From assembly GCA_026120035.1 (NCBI GenBank), contig JALRME010000016.1:372001-436000 (forward strand): a stretch of DNA of 64,000 nt, given 5' to 3'. The notes under the pieces were generated by a model that worked only from the letters and a program-made list of their open reading frames with translations, did no database searches and had not been told where the DNA came from. Positions within the stretch are counted from its first letter, which is position 1. Each line of letters begins with the position of its first letter. Origin of the DNA: Coleophoma eucalyptorum. Lineage: Eukaryota > Ascomycota > Leotiomycetes > Helotiales > Dermateaceae. Shown here piece after piece: positions 48,266 to 59,936 of this stretch. A program made the position numbers and the translations under genes.

Positions 48266-49176
48266 TTACTCCTCGCCAGCCGCCCTCCTCAAGAAGCCCG
48301 CGACAGCATCCGGCTGGCTCAAGAACGGGCTATGGCCACTCCCAACATGCTCCATCAGCATGGACGCGCCATTATCCAGACACGTCTGCACCATGATCTC
48401 CTGAAACCAATTGGGGATCGCCCGGTCGTCATCGCAGACCAGGTAGCGCGAGGGGATGTCCTTCCAGGCGACGTAGTCGACCGAGGCGAGGAAGGTCGCG
48501 TAGCTGTGGAGGAGCAGTCGGCTCACCCAGTACTCTTGATCAGCCGGCGCCAGGTCGTTGTAGAATTTCTGGCTGGGATCTATCTCACGTATCCATCCAT
48601 CCTGTTGTGTGGGTTGTGCTCAGGTCAATTCGTGTTTTCTTAAAAGGATGGAAGGAGATTTCTGTATATAAGAGAGGCTGGTGGGAGGAGAGGGGCAAGG
48701 CGAAGGGAAAGAATTAGAGAAAGAGAGAAGGAAGGAAGGAAAGAGGAACGAACCTGAATATCCCAAGTTTCAGGCTTCTTACCACCAATACCATCAAACA
48801 GACTAACGCCCGGCAGCAATACAAACGCTGAAATAAACGCAATGTTACAAACGCCATTCGCCTTGCCCTGCTTCTCTCTTTCCATCTTCCCAAGGCCTTC
48901 CAGAGCACCGGAGACAACGATACCGCTCCATGAGTGCGAGACGACAACAATGTCATTGGCTAGGGAGTCGAGTTCTGCCAATACTGCACTACGGATGGAC
49001 GCTATATCTGGCTGGAGGTCGGTCACTGGCACGCTAGTTGAGGGAGAGGCTGAAGCAGCGAGAAGGGCGTGCTTGATGCACTTGTAGCCCAGGGGTGTGA
49101 GCATTGCGATTACGGCATCGAAGCAATCTGGGCTGTGGTATGCACCAGGGATGAAGATGAACGTTGCTTTTGACAT
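48266..49176 (-). CDS. Alpha/beta hydrolase (AB_hydrolase_6 type)
   Basis: A small cytosolic serine hydrolase or esterase of unknown substrate. Exons 49176-48754 and 48601-48266 flank a 152-bp intron (GTTCGT...ACAG) rich in GGAA/CTTCC repeats, giving 252 aa. The start is the ATG of MSKATFIFIPGAYHSP, where IPGAYH forms the oxyanion-loop region. The nucleophile elbow is VVVSHSWSGIV with Ser near 82; the first position of the usual GxSxG is Ser. The acid is in LVCDDDRAIP and the catalytic His in HVGSGHSPFLSQPD. Length and order match the family that includes salicylate-esterase-like and other fungal hydrolases. It lies 1 kb from a P450 on the same strand. Joint action in a small pathway is possible but not shown. 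Confidence 0.9.
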
Positions 49177-50257
49177 GCTGTGCAATCTAGGTGTTGGGTG
49201 GCTTGGATGGTGACCGGCTTGAGGGATAGGAGCAAGAAGTGGCAGAGTGAGTATGTATCTATGTATATATATCTATACAGATACTTGGAGTGACATAAGA
49301 GTGAGAAGGAGAATGCGGGTGGTACCAAAGACATTGGTATATATTTATATAAAGTCAGAACTCAAAGTTTGTCGTTTGTCGTCGCTTACAGTTACTCACT
49401 GCTCGCCATTTACACAATATGTCTGACAAGTACTGGTTAATGGCTCGTAAGCACTAATATCTCATATATGATTTCTCCCTCGTAATTTCCACCGGTAGAA
49501 GAAGAGTATTTATTTAGTCTCACCTTATGAACACGCAAAAATATGCAGGCGCACAACCAACCAAATGCGATTGGGTTGTTCGTGCATCGTCTCAGCGGCC
49601 ATGGAAATGTCCGGCCTCGCATCGCTTAGACTATTAGAAGTCCTGTATTAGAGGCACCGTCCCTAAATAATGACGTAGAGTAAGAAGAAGAATTAGGGAA
49701 AATTCCCGGGGCGCAAACAGAGCTTATGAACTTGCCGTTTGTTTTAGCATGCCAAATTTATTAGTCGTTGACTATTGGGATATGGTCTCAATGATGTGAT
49801 TACGCGAGCAATATGACCTCACACTAGGCGTACTCTTTGTCTACGTAGCCAGGAGCCTGTTATGAAATCGAAAACATAAGGTAAACCGAATTAATGCAAT
49901 TCTAGCCAAAGGACTTAGTAACTAAAGCTTCTGTAGGGTGCATAATGCAAAGTATAAGTCTCAGATGTGAATATCAGTGGATCAGAATCATATAATATAG
50001 GCTACATAATAACATATAAACCAGATTGACCTCAGGGAAAATAAGCTTAGAATAGAATTTGATAGAAGGTGATATTGATAAGATGTTAATTTCTTACATA
50101 TTCCCATCCAAGCGTCGAAACAAGTAAGCCATTTCCCCAATCACAAAGCCTTGCCAATAATCCAGACCGACAAAATAACCTCAAGTTCCAAAGACACATA
50201 GACTCCTGACTCCCCTCAACTCCCCAAGACCCTACAACTTATGTGTTATTTCTCCTC
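49177..50257. other. Intergenic, AT-rich
   Basis: This includes the hydrolase promoter, with TATA-like sequence at about 49262-49270 and 49340-49350, and the 3' UTR of the P450. No other feature was seen. Confidence 0.5.
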
Positions 50258-52145
50258 TCAATGCTCCAACCTTTTCCACCTGATCCTTAAATCTCTGTCC
50301 GGAGGCATGGCTGCTGCGCCATAATAATAGGGATCATCCTTAGGACCACGGTCTGAGATAGTACCGTCTTTATTCACGTAGTCGAGGAGCTCGACATCGA
50401 AGTTCGAGAGGATCAGTGCAATGGTAGCCATAATTTCTTGCTTGGCGAAGTGCCGACCAGGACAAACGGTTATGCCACCACCTGCAGATCGTTAGTGAGA
50501 ATTACCAGAAGACTTCAGAAGTAGCAGCTTACCGTAGGGGAAGAAGCTTGATGTTTTCTTGCCGATGGAGAATTGTTTAGTGGATTTGATATTCCCATTT
50601 GCATCCTCTTCCTGAACGTCAACAAGATGACGTTCTGCCCAGAACTCCGTCGCAGGATGGCCAGGTACACCCCATACAGATTCATCAAAATGCGCTACTC
50701 CTGAAGGAGTTTGAACAAGTCCGCCCTTTTTCAGCAGATAGCCGTCCATTTCCATATCTTCCATGATCTCGCGCGTGACATTGACAGACACATGTAGTCT
50801 TAGTGTCTCGACATAGACGGATTGGAGGAGCGGAAGCTTCTTGAGCTTCTCCATATCCAATATCTTTTGCTTTGTCTCCGCATCCGGAATTGTGGCTGTT
50901 GAAATCTCTTTCTTAAGCGTCGCCATGAGTTTAGGGTCTCGTAAAATCTCGATCATTGCCCATGTCGCCATAGGAATTGCATTCGCATTCAAGCTGTCGC
51001 CAGTATTAGCTCGACTCCTTAGAGATATATTTGAGAATACTTACGCAAAAACTGCTCCAACTAACAGGCCGGCCTGTGCTTCCTTTCCAAAGTGCTTCAT
51101 ATTGAACTTTGTCAGCTCTCGCGTGAATCTGGATCCAAATGTAGGCTCCCAATCCACATCCACCGCGGCATCGTTGAAGTCAAAATCCTTCTTTTCCTCT
51201 AGATACCTGTGTGCGGCTTCGTGATATAAATCGCGGGCTTGATAAGGGCGTCTGTTGAGGAATCTGGGACCACCAAACAAGAGTGTAAATATGCTACGGT
51301 CGAAATTCCAAAAGCGCTCTGTGAAATCTGGGCTTGAGGCTAGAAGTTGAGTACCAGACATTGAGGCTGTAGCAGACTCAAGCATATGCGTTTTTAAGAA
51401 CTCAAAGAGATTGAGGACCTCCCACTCATCAGCAGGGAATCGAGCTAATTTGGCCTGAAAGAACTCGCAAAATTTCGTCGTCATCACCTCCACCGAGTGG
51501 CCGGTCGTGAGATAGTCGGAATGCAAGCGGTGATGAGGATGCCATATTCGCTGATCCTCTGGGACTGGTACAGCCGGTTTCTCGCCCCTTCCTGATTTAT
51601 CATTTCGAAAAATCTGCGAGTCTGCCTCTGATGTTGCAGCTACTTTTGCCGTAGCATATAGGAATAGCTCGTCGGCAGATAATTTCCCAGAGTGACGTAC
51701 AACTGCGGCAGCATTCTTTGAGCCAGTGACGAAGTAAAAAAGTTTAGGTCCGAGGTAGAATTTCATGACTGATCTACCTTTCATAATAGATCTATCGAGG
51801 AATCAGCTATCGTCTATGTGGTCATTTCCTTTGATAGGAATAAAAAACTTACAACACATGATTCGTGAACGCAGCATTGTGGAAGACATATTGATAGGCA
51901 TGGCCAAAAAGGGGGATTCGATAGGGTATTATGTCCGGTTCTTTACTGTTTGAACGTTTTCCAAAGAGATGAGAACAAAGAAATGCCAGTACCAGGCTCA
52001 ACGTAACCAATATCCAGTACGAGCGACCATGCAGACGATTTTCAACCAAGTTTAGGAATCTGAGAATGGCAGTTGTAAAAGAACTGGTCGCTGTTTTGGC
52101 ATTATAGGCACTCGACATAGTAAGTGGACTGGTCGCATTCATCAT
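50258..52145 (-). CDS. Cytochrome P450, CYP7/CYP8-like I-helix
   Basis: A membrane-anchored heme-thiolate enzyme of unknown substrate (oxysterol or lipid-like by resemblance). Exons 52145-51853, 51791-51045, 50993-50533 and 50481-50258 (introns 61, 51 and 51 bp) give 574 aa. A transmembrane anchor lies near 43-62 (SYWILVTLSLVLAFLCSHLF). The I-helix reads FALNANAIPMATW, without the usual acid-alcohol pair and similar in style to CYP7/CYP8 enzymes. The ExxR motif is ETLR (409-412), WAER stands for the PERF motif, and the heme loop is PYGGGITVCPGRHFA with Cys near 507 and Tyr in place of the usual Phe. All core motifs are intact, so the enzyme should fold and bind heme. The last intron splits the heme loop, with the two halves fitting exactly. 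Neighbours are a hydrolase and an EI24-like protein. Confidence 0.94.
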
Positions 52146-52775
52146 GGGCTAAAGAGGTGTCAAATTCAATGATTCAGACAGAAAAGAATAAGAAAGATAA
52201 GAGGATGATGTATGGTTGTCAAACTTCATATCTGCCGTTGTTTATAGGGTTAAATATTGCCTCTGAACTCGAGCCCTCTAAAGTCCCTCGCAAGACCTGC
52301 CAAACATCAAGACATTCTGAGCCAGCTATTTTAAGTCAGCAACAAGCGAGCAACAATGTGTATGAGTGGGGTTGACGGCTAGCTCTGGCACCCGCGTCCG
52401 ATACGAACACGACGTTCCTTCGACTGGCTGCACAAATGTTTAGATGAAACCGAAACCGAATACGCTCGCAAGCCCTTGGGTATCGCTCTGTTGACAAAGT
52501 TTCAAGGCCTGCCAAGATTCGCCATCAGTGATTACTCGAATTCGTATTAAATGAGCTGTATTAGTGATCCTATGACTTGTTTTACATATCATGGGGATAT
52601 CAATCTGACAACTTTGCATTGTCAACTCGTTCGCCAGTCTTCATTCGTCGGCATTTTCACATGTGTAACTCTCAATCACAAAGGCATTACAACAATATTA
52701 AGCCGCCATTTACTTAATGGCTGTAAGCCCATGCCGAGGTCATTATCCATGGTTAATTTTTTTAAAAACAAAGCC
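52146..52775. other. Short intergenic spacer
   Basis: This is the P450 promoter and the 3' UTR of the EI24-like gene. Short plus-strand frames here are shadows without motifs. Confidence 0.5.
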
Positions 52776-53720
52776 TTATATCGGATCATCTGTGTATGCT
52801 GGAGGAGCTTCCTCATCAGTCACACCAACGGGAAGTTCCTGCAAAAGCCTCTTTTGCTGTTCCAACTTGACCACCCAAAGTGCAGAACCGCAAGCTGTTG
52901 TGAGTAAAAAGAACATCGACAAAATTGGTACAAGCTGCAGCAACAAGGAAATCGTACCAAACCTGTCATGTATTAGCCCCCATTGTCCAAGGATCATACT
53001 TCAACGTACCATGTATATTTCCACCTTCGCTGCTTAATCTCCTTATTGCGTTCCTTCCTCGTGAGTCCTCGCAACTTAAACCACCTCCAGTGATGAAAAG
53101 GTCCAGCTCTTGCTCCGGTTATAATGAGGAAGGCTGGCGTGCCAACGATTGGAATCAAATTAAGTGGTAAGAATAGTATAAATTCGGCGATCTGGCGGAA
53201 AGAGAACGGCGAATATACAGCACTTGTAGTCGGCTTTCCAAGCATCTTGACGGAATTTGGGGCATCGTGAAAGAGGATTCGAGAAGGAGAGACGAGGTCC
53301 ACAAGACCTTGGTCGATGAGGGTGGCCTGCAAACTTTGTTAATTGAACCCGTATTCAGAAGTTAGAGGTCCTCACGTCAAAGACATTAACCAGAGTCTCA
53401 TCCACCAATAAAGCCTCAAATAGCAGAGCAATTACAACTTGTCCCTCCCCAAGAACCAAGAACGCTGCGTTAACCCATGCAACAGGGCCGTGGAAAATAG
53501 CAAGGAAAGCTACCTGAGGCAGGTATGTGAAAGTGAAAAGGAGGCCAAGTACGACGATCGAGGTAACAAGCAAAGGAATCAACCTTCTGCCAAAGAGAGG
53601 GTAAAATGATGGATGGGCAAGGAAGTAATAGATGCCTTTAAAAGGATAAAGCCATGATGCGCTGACAACACTCTTGATCGGACGCAGCGCAAGAGCGGGG
53701 TTGAGGCTCGGAGTCGTCAT
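52776..53720 (-). CDS. EI24/Rrt8-like multi-helix membrane protein
   Basis: An integral membrane protein of the EI24 domain group, which in yeast includes Rrt8 and the Lds proteins of lipid droplets and spore wall. Exons 53720-53376, 53326-53010 and 52962-52776 (introns 49 and 47 bp, in phase) give 282 aa. The start is the ATG at 53720 (MTTPSLNPAL). The frame stays open further upstream, but those residues look untranslated. Hydrophobic segments are LIPLLVTSIVVLGLLFTF, VAFLAIFHGPVAWVNAAFLV and IAEFILFLPLNLIPIVGTPA, with a last one in exon 3 around SLLLQLVPILSMFFLL. The GTPAFLIITG loop and FHHWRWFKLRGL are typical of this family. The C-terminus is acidic with a PPAY motif, a potential ubiquitin-ligase (WW) docking site. 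Confidence 0.88.
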
Positions 53721-55144
53721 GGTGAGCAAGTAAGAACATTCATAGGGAGGTCCAAAGAAAGTGAGACGATATGTATACTTCAACAGCCGTGTTGATTCTC
53801 CACGAAAATCCTGGCGGTGATCTTCAGGCATCCAAATTGGAAGATGACGCACTTCGCCCGCATTGTTTGCTGACTAATCACCAACGTCGTCTCATCAGTC
53901 GGGGAATTCTACCACTCATACTTACATACTATTCCGGTGACTTGGCTTTAACAAGTAAATCTTGCACGATTGCCTTCGCTTTCAAACAGTGTAGTCACTG
54001 CTACTAGAGATTTCTGTGCTAGGGCATTGCTCCAAAGTACCTCTTCTAGACTTCCAGACTGTTGCTGACCCCAGTGGTCTACATCATACAGCAGTTTAGA
54101 TGTTTACCCCGGTGTCATGCCTTTCAATGTGGCACTATGGGACGGCACGATAGATTTTGTGTCAGTTCTACATAAATGGTCGTTCCGCGAAAAAATGCCG
54201 CGCTTTTCATCTCCAGTATCCATATCCTAAGAATATGCTGAGCCACTCGAGATTTCTGTCGAGTGTCTTGCTCCAAGGTGTGCCCCTCGTAAGGTCAAGC
54301 TAGCGAGCATCACAAATGATATGGTATTCATCTCAAGTGATTGGTTGTGGTTAGACATTCACCAACGGCGCTTCAGGACTGTTGCCGTCATGCTGGTAGC
54401 CGTGCCCGTCCCTTTCGTACACTCATCGTATGGGCTTGTCCGTTTGTAAGACCATTTTTTGGGCTTCGTTCGTTTGCTAGTTGAAAATTTTCACAAAGGA
54501 AAACTGCGAAGGCGTATATGCGGGCCTAAAATATGTGGGAGATACACCGGTGTTGCCATACACAACGAGAAACTCCTGGTTGCTGCGGTATTTCAAAATG
54601 TCTACACTCCTATCCTTCGGAAATATTGTCAGTAGTATGGCTTGAAATGTGGAGAAATAAGCTTGGAAACTACACCCATAGCTGCAAAGCCTTGTCCAAG
54701 ACTTGAACGATTGACGCTTGGTTCTGTTCTATGAAGAAATGAAAAATGAGAACGCCTTCAAATAGAACATGGCCCGGCCTCATTTGCGGGCATTCTGCAT
54801 GTATCCAAATGGTTTTAGTCAAGTGGTTTCCCGGGGCCAGCACAAGTTTTTGAAAAGGGAAAACGGGAGAGAAAAGAGAAAACGTGGGAGCAAAGGTCGA
54901 GTACTTCGATTCATCAAAACTACATATCACGTGAGCACATATAACCTGCTACTCTACTTTCGAGGTGAGCGCGTTAACCTCTTGCCAACTTTCTTGAACT
55001 TCACTTCTCCCTCAAAAACAACTACATTCGTTTCTTCTACCTTCGTCCAATACGCTCATTCCCCATCAAATTCTTCAAAGTTGATCTTCCATACTTTCTG
55101 CATCCCTTCTACTCATTCTTCCTACCATACTCTCTCTACCATCA
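53721..55144. other. Intergenic between divergent genes
   Basis: This contains divergent promoters for the EI24-like gene and the Ser/Thr-rich protein. Pyrimidine-rich DNA from about 54990 to 55140 fits a fungal leader. Two similar fragments (GAGATTTCTG followed by a TTGCTCCAA stretch) occur near 54006 and 54247. Confidence 0.5.
54005..54310. repeat. Diverged direct repeat of about 240 bp period
   Basis: The stretch around 54006-54050 (GAGATTTCTGTGCTAGGGCA then TTGCTCCAAAGTACC) recurs, diverged, at 54247-54295 (GAGATTTCTGTCGAGTG then TTGCTCCAAGGTGTG). The similarity is local and imperfect, probably an old duplication. Confidence 0.45.
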
Positions 55145-58100
55145 ATGATTCGATCCTCCAGGATGCTTTCGCACCTTTACCACATCTTCATGGCCATTCT
55201 AGGCTTTGCAATGCTTACAGCTGGTGCTCCGGCAATTTCGTAGTAAGTTCGGTCTGATGAGATGCCAATCATGCGTACTGATCCTCGAACAAGTGCTTCA
55301 TCTGACTCCGTCTGCGGTGTCTCTACAATCACTGTCTTTGAATCTTCAAACGCCTCTGTCTCTACTATTTACGTCTCTATTCCTGTCAACTCTGTTGCAG
55401 CGCCCTCTGAAGCCACACCTGTCATTACGGTCACAATTACTACCACTCCTGAACCTACCACCGTCTATCAGACCTTGAGTTATGTCAATGTCCCTGAAAC
55501 CAACACTGTCTACCTCACGCTTTCTGAATATGTAAGTCTGAGCTGCCTAAGTATTATATTTGGAAGCTAGCATTAATATTTCATTACAGGCCACAACCAC
55601 CGCCACGGGTGCAAGCCAATACTCTACCACTCGTACTTCAACCTCGCGCAGCACATTGACTTTGATTCAATCATATACAGAGACGGTCACGAAGTCTTCG
55701 TTATCTTACCTGAATGGTGTTGGAGTAAATAAACTTCCAGAGGTATGTTAAGGAATATGAGTATCTAAGGCTCTCTTTAAGCACTGCCAGAAATTTCTTA
55801 TTTTAGATCTCTTTCTCGGCCCTCATATCGATTTCTTAAACTTAAGACTCCTTGCTTAGATTACTACGCTGACAGTCATTACCTTTTAGATCTCGAAGAT
55901 CTATACTACCAAGCTCATCACCACTTACTCCTGTGGCCCTGATCTTGCTTGTCTATATGAGGCCAAGATACCAGAATCCACGACTGTCTCTGATGTTGAT
56001 GCTATTCGTCAACCTAGTAGTACCTTTACATCCACGGATGATGCTTCAAATGGCTACTACAGCTTCTATGTCAAAGGAACTTCAACTGTCTGGTTAAATG
56101 GCCATACACCCGACGCGTCACAGTCTTATGTTGTCTTGACCACCGCACTAACCATTGTTCCCGTCTATAATACTGCATTTGAGGATATCACCAGCACATT
56201 GACTGTACAAAGCACCGGATCCAAGACTGTCTCATTTGCCCTCGAAGATACAACACCTTCCGTTCCATATATTGATAGCACAGAGGTCCTGACTACTACC
56301 ATACATTCACATGTTCGTGTCACTACCATCTTTGAAACCATTTCTGTAAGCTAGTGTTATTGCATTGAAACACATAACACTAACTTTTATAATAGGTTTC
56401 CAACTCGGCACAATCAATTTCGTCTGCTGGAACTGGTGCAACATATACTGGCATGGCTACTGGAGGCTGGAACACTTCTATGTCAAAATATTCTCCCATT
56501 TCAACATCTGTTCCGATTGGTACGATTGTTAATATTACAGCTACGACCACCAGCAGTGCTGGCTATGATTATGTTCCCAATCCAGCTTTGAGATCTACAT
56601 CAATTCCATCTTTGGCGACTTATGCCTCAAGTATTTTGGGCAACTCTCCTACTGGTATTGCTAGTTCAGGCGCAACTACAATGATCTCTACTACTTATGG
56701 CGTGTTCTCAAATACAACAAGCTACCTATCGGCCTGTCCATCCACTTCCAATTATAGGAGCTGGCGCTCTTCTAAAAATGGCGATACTGGAACCTCCCAC
56801 TCGCTCAGTAGTACTTTGATGTCCTTGGCCTTATCGTCAGTTGTTCAGTCTACTCCGACTTACTACCTGATGGGCCATCGAAATGAGTCCAATGCTACAT
56901 CTGATCATTCTCATACCGCCTTGTCAACCGTTTCTTCTGCTGCTCAAGTCTACCATTCGGCGACACTGATTTCACAGAATACTACAGGCTCTGTCTCATC
57001 CTCAAAGTTAAACAGCCCACCACTCGGTACATTATCAACGACGTCTGCCAGTGCCCCCATTTATTATTCTGTCTCAGTCCCTCTGAATTCGACAAGCTCT
57101 TTCACAGGTGCTGTCTCTATCACCTCTCTAACGAGTATGCCGACCACCCGGAGCGCTACCTTGTCCATGTACTATCCTGCGGCCATTTCTTCCAATAGCT
57201 CAGCCTTTGTAACATCGATGTTCTCTACTACCTCAGACAATTTTCCATTGAGTACATCAACTTTCCAAGGCACCGTGATGCCAGGGTACTATCCTGCGCC
57301 ACATTCGCTGAAAGGCTCTGCTATACTAGCCTCCATCTCATCTGCCACCTCTAACACTTCACCAGTAGCTACCTTGTCGACACTTCCAATTACACGATCC
57401 TACCACATATCCACGGGATTCCTCAATTTAACATCTCCAGCTTCAACTTTGTCAACTGCATCATCATACCACTCGGTCACCGCAGTCATCAACACCACTT
57501 CTGTCTCTTCTTCCCCTTCTGCGAGTCCCATCATTTGTGGAGAACAAGGAGACTTTACATTGAACTTTGACGATACACCAGTCTTGGCTATTGGCAATAG
57601 CACTGATCCCAGTGGCGCCGAAGGCGCACCTGTATTCAATCCCTACCATCAATTCATCTTCTCTGATGGATTTACTGTCGTCCCACCACCAACCGACCCT
57701 TTCTTCCCAAAGTCTGGCAAGCAACTCCTAGAGTTCATTCCAAACCTCAATATCAATGGCACTAATCATCGCGCTGGTCCAAATACTAACGAACTCGGAT
57801 ATTCTGGCGGTATCTCTGATGGGGATCATGGTATCACAGGTTGCTTCACCTTCAACTTCTATGGTGCCGCTTTCGGATGTGAATCTACTGGACCTGATTG
57901 CGACTTCACATTCTCCGGGTATCAGCTCAACAGCAACCATACTGATGTTATTCAAGTTACAGTTCAAAATTATGTCATACCTGCTTGCTCTGCATTGAAT
58001 GGATGTTCTCTAACTCCTGTCGTGGTTGACAATACTTTCCAGAATCTCACCACAATCCGCATCAATGTTACAGTTGCAGGAGTTCCTAAAGTCTGGTGGA

Positions 58101-58180
58101 TAGATGACTTGCACTTGGGTTGGTATGATAACTCCTGTGCCACAGGACTCTGTCGTCTTAATGCCCATGTCCGCCGTTGA
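55145..58180 (+). CDS. Secreted Ser/Thr-rich wall protein with C-terminal domain
   Basis: A large extracellular protein, probably wall-associated or adhesive. Exons 55145-55242, 55294-55531, 55590-55742, 55890-56345 and 56396-58180 join in phase (introns 51, 58, 147 and 50 bp) to 909 aa. A signal peptide ends near residue 30 (HIFMAILGFAMLTAGAPA). Residues about 33-690 form a Ser/Thr-rich, presumably heavily O-mannosylated stalk with many NxS/T sites, TIT and TVY repeats in the first part and repeated short blocks such as MYYPAAIS and MPGYYPAPHS later. From about 696 to 909 the composition changes: a compact domain starting ICGEQGDFTLNFDD, containing FNPYHQFIFSDGF, HGITGCFTFNFYGAAFGC and WWIDDLHLGWYD, with about nine cysteines. 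It has no GPI signal. I think this domain is a fungal conserved but functionally unnamed beta-rich module. Confidence 0.88.
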
Positions 58181-59005
58181 TTAGTCTCAACACGATCCTT
58201 CAAGCAGATATTGAGATGATAAGAGTCCTTTACAACATGTTCAATGTAACAATACTTTCAACTTTCCGTTGACATGAGCGATAGCTAGGCAAATCATGAT
58301 AAGTGCTAGACCATCAATTAAATGTATTCTATGCTGAACATTCGGGTGATGCAAAACCTTGAGATGTTAACATTTCATGAGAGCCTCTTGACATGCTATT
58401 GGCTATTTGACAAAAATGACACTAATTACTCTTATGTGCTACATTATTGATAACAGCGTTCACTCCACCAAATCATCTCCAGTAGCCAACTTCTGTAAAT
58501 CATGCCCCTTCCTCTCTTTCTGTGCCAGCATTGCTCCGTCCAGATGATATTCACCCACCCTCCACCGGGCTAAATTTATTGTCGGTGACCATACCAAACC
58601 AACCATTCTATCATATTATACCCAGATCTTTGTATGTATTCTTAGCAAACTTTGAATCTTTGTGCTTCTTGCATAGGCCGGCATATGTGCGGTACAATCT
58701 AGTATCATGCGAGGCAGATACATCTTACTCGTATTAAAAGCACAGCCAACTAAGTAGCCCTGCTCCAATTATTTATTATGGGTTGTGTATGCAAACACTG
58801 AAGAATATATACAACAGGCAAACACATATATTTTATGCATATCTTTTCAGTCATTAGAGCGAGAAAGGAGGTGGGCGAGGGCTCTCGGTGAGATTCTAGA
58901 CAAAAGAAGTCAAGCAGCATTCTGCTTCGCGTCATGTTGACGAAGATGCAGGATGCAAGATGCAGCTCCTTGGGGCTGAAAACCACTATTTTCGGAAGAG
59001 AAAAA

Positions 59006-59016
59006 GGGGGGGGGGG
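59006..59016. repeat. Poly-G11 tract
   Basis: An 11-base G homopolymer, 118 bases from a C13 tract. Together they could form an imperfect inverted pair or a G-quadruplex-prone region. Confidence 0.8.
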
Positions 59017-59133
59017 TTGAGATACAGTCAGCTATGAAAATTATAGATAGTACGTAAAATAAAAGTTTGATTGGTTCCATCTATCTACCTCTACCTTCTG
59101 GCTAGCCTAGGTTTTGAAGCCTAGGAAAGATTA

Positions 59134-59146
59134 CCCCCCCCCCCCC
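59134..59146. repeat. Poly-C13 tract
   Basis: A 13-base C run in noncoding DNA, on the same strand as and downstream of the G11 run at 59006. Confidence 0.85.
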
Positions 59147-59908
59147 AGCTTGCCTTCGCCCCTCTTGATTTCTTCATCTTCTAAAAGGTAAGCTAACGAC
59201 GTGGAGGGCTTCTAATGGCAGTAGTAAGTGAGTGAGTGGCCTTGCGAGAATCTTTGATAAGGGGTTGGCGCTTGTCACTACACCTATTGTCTTTGCATCT
59301 TTGACGAATTGGTTTTATTGTTGTATTAGGAGGAATGATGATTACATCACAGGAAGGATTAGGAGGGGGTTTGAAGAAAGGGCTATGATATCTCGATCTC
59401 TTGCTGAAGTCATTCCGCAGATCGGTTTAGCCACTTGCTGGCCTTGAGGTCGAAGATCGTCATATGTATGCGGTTTGGGGCTCGTGGATCTGCGAGGAGG
59501 GATTCACCTATCTTTATCATTATTTATGCCATTGCTTTATTCATTGAGTATAGTAGCAAAGTGGACGAGGTAGATCAGAGCTCCAGGTCAGAATGTCATT
59601 ACTACCTAAGGCACTTACTTTTAGGGTGGGTTTGACAGCCAGAGGATGGTGTCTAGAAAGGGAGTGTCATTGAAATTTACGTGTTTTTAATCTGTAGATG
59701 GCGACTATTATGAGTGATGACTATGGATGTGTGATGGGGTATGAAGTGGTAGAGCTAGTAGATCAAAAGGTGAACGGTGGGTGATCAGTGGGTTGGTTTG
59801 ACTAGCAGGTGGGCTAACATTCGGGACAAGAGGCTAGCTAAAACGAATAATGAGAGAGCTATTTGAATCAGAATACCTGAACTGTAAAAAAAATAAGTAA
59901 TAATGAAA

Positions 59909-59936
59909 GAAGGAAGGAAGGAAGGAAGGGAGGGAG
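59909..59936. repeat. (GAAG)n purine repeat
   Basis: About seven GAAG/GGAAG units in tandem. It is a noncoding purine tract. Confidence 0.8.
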
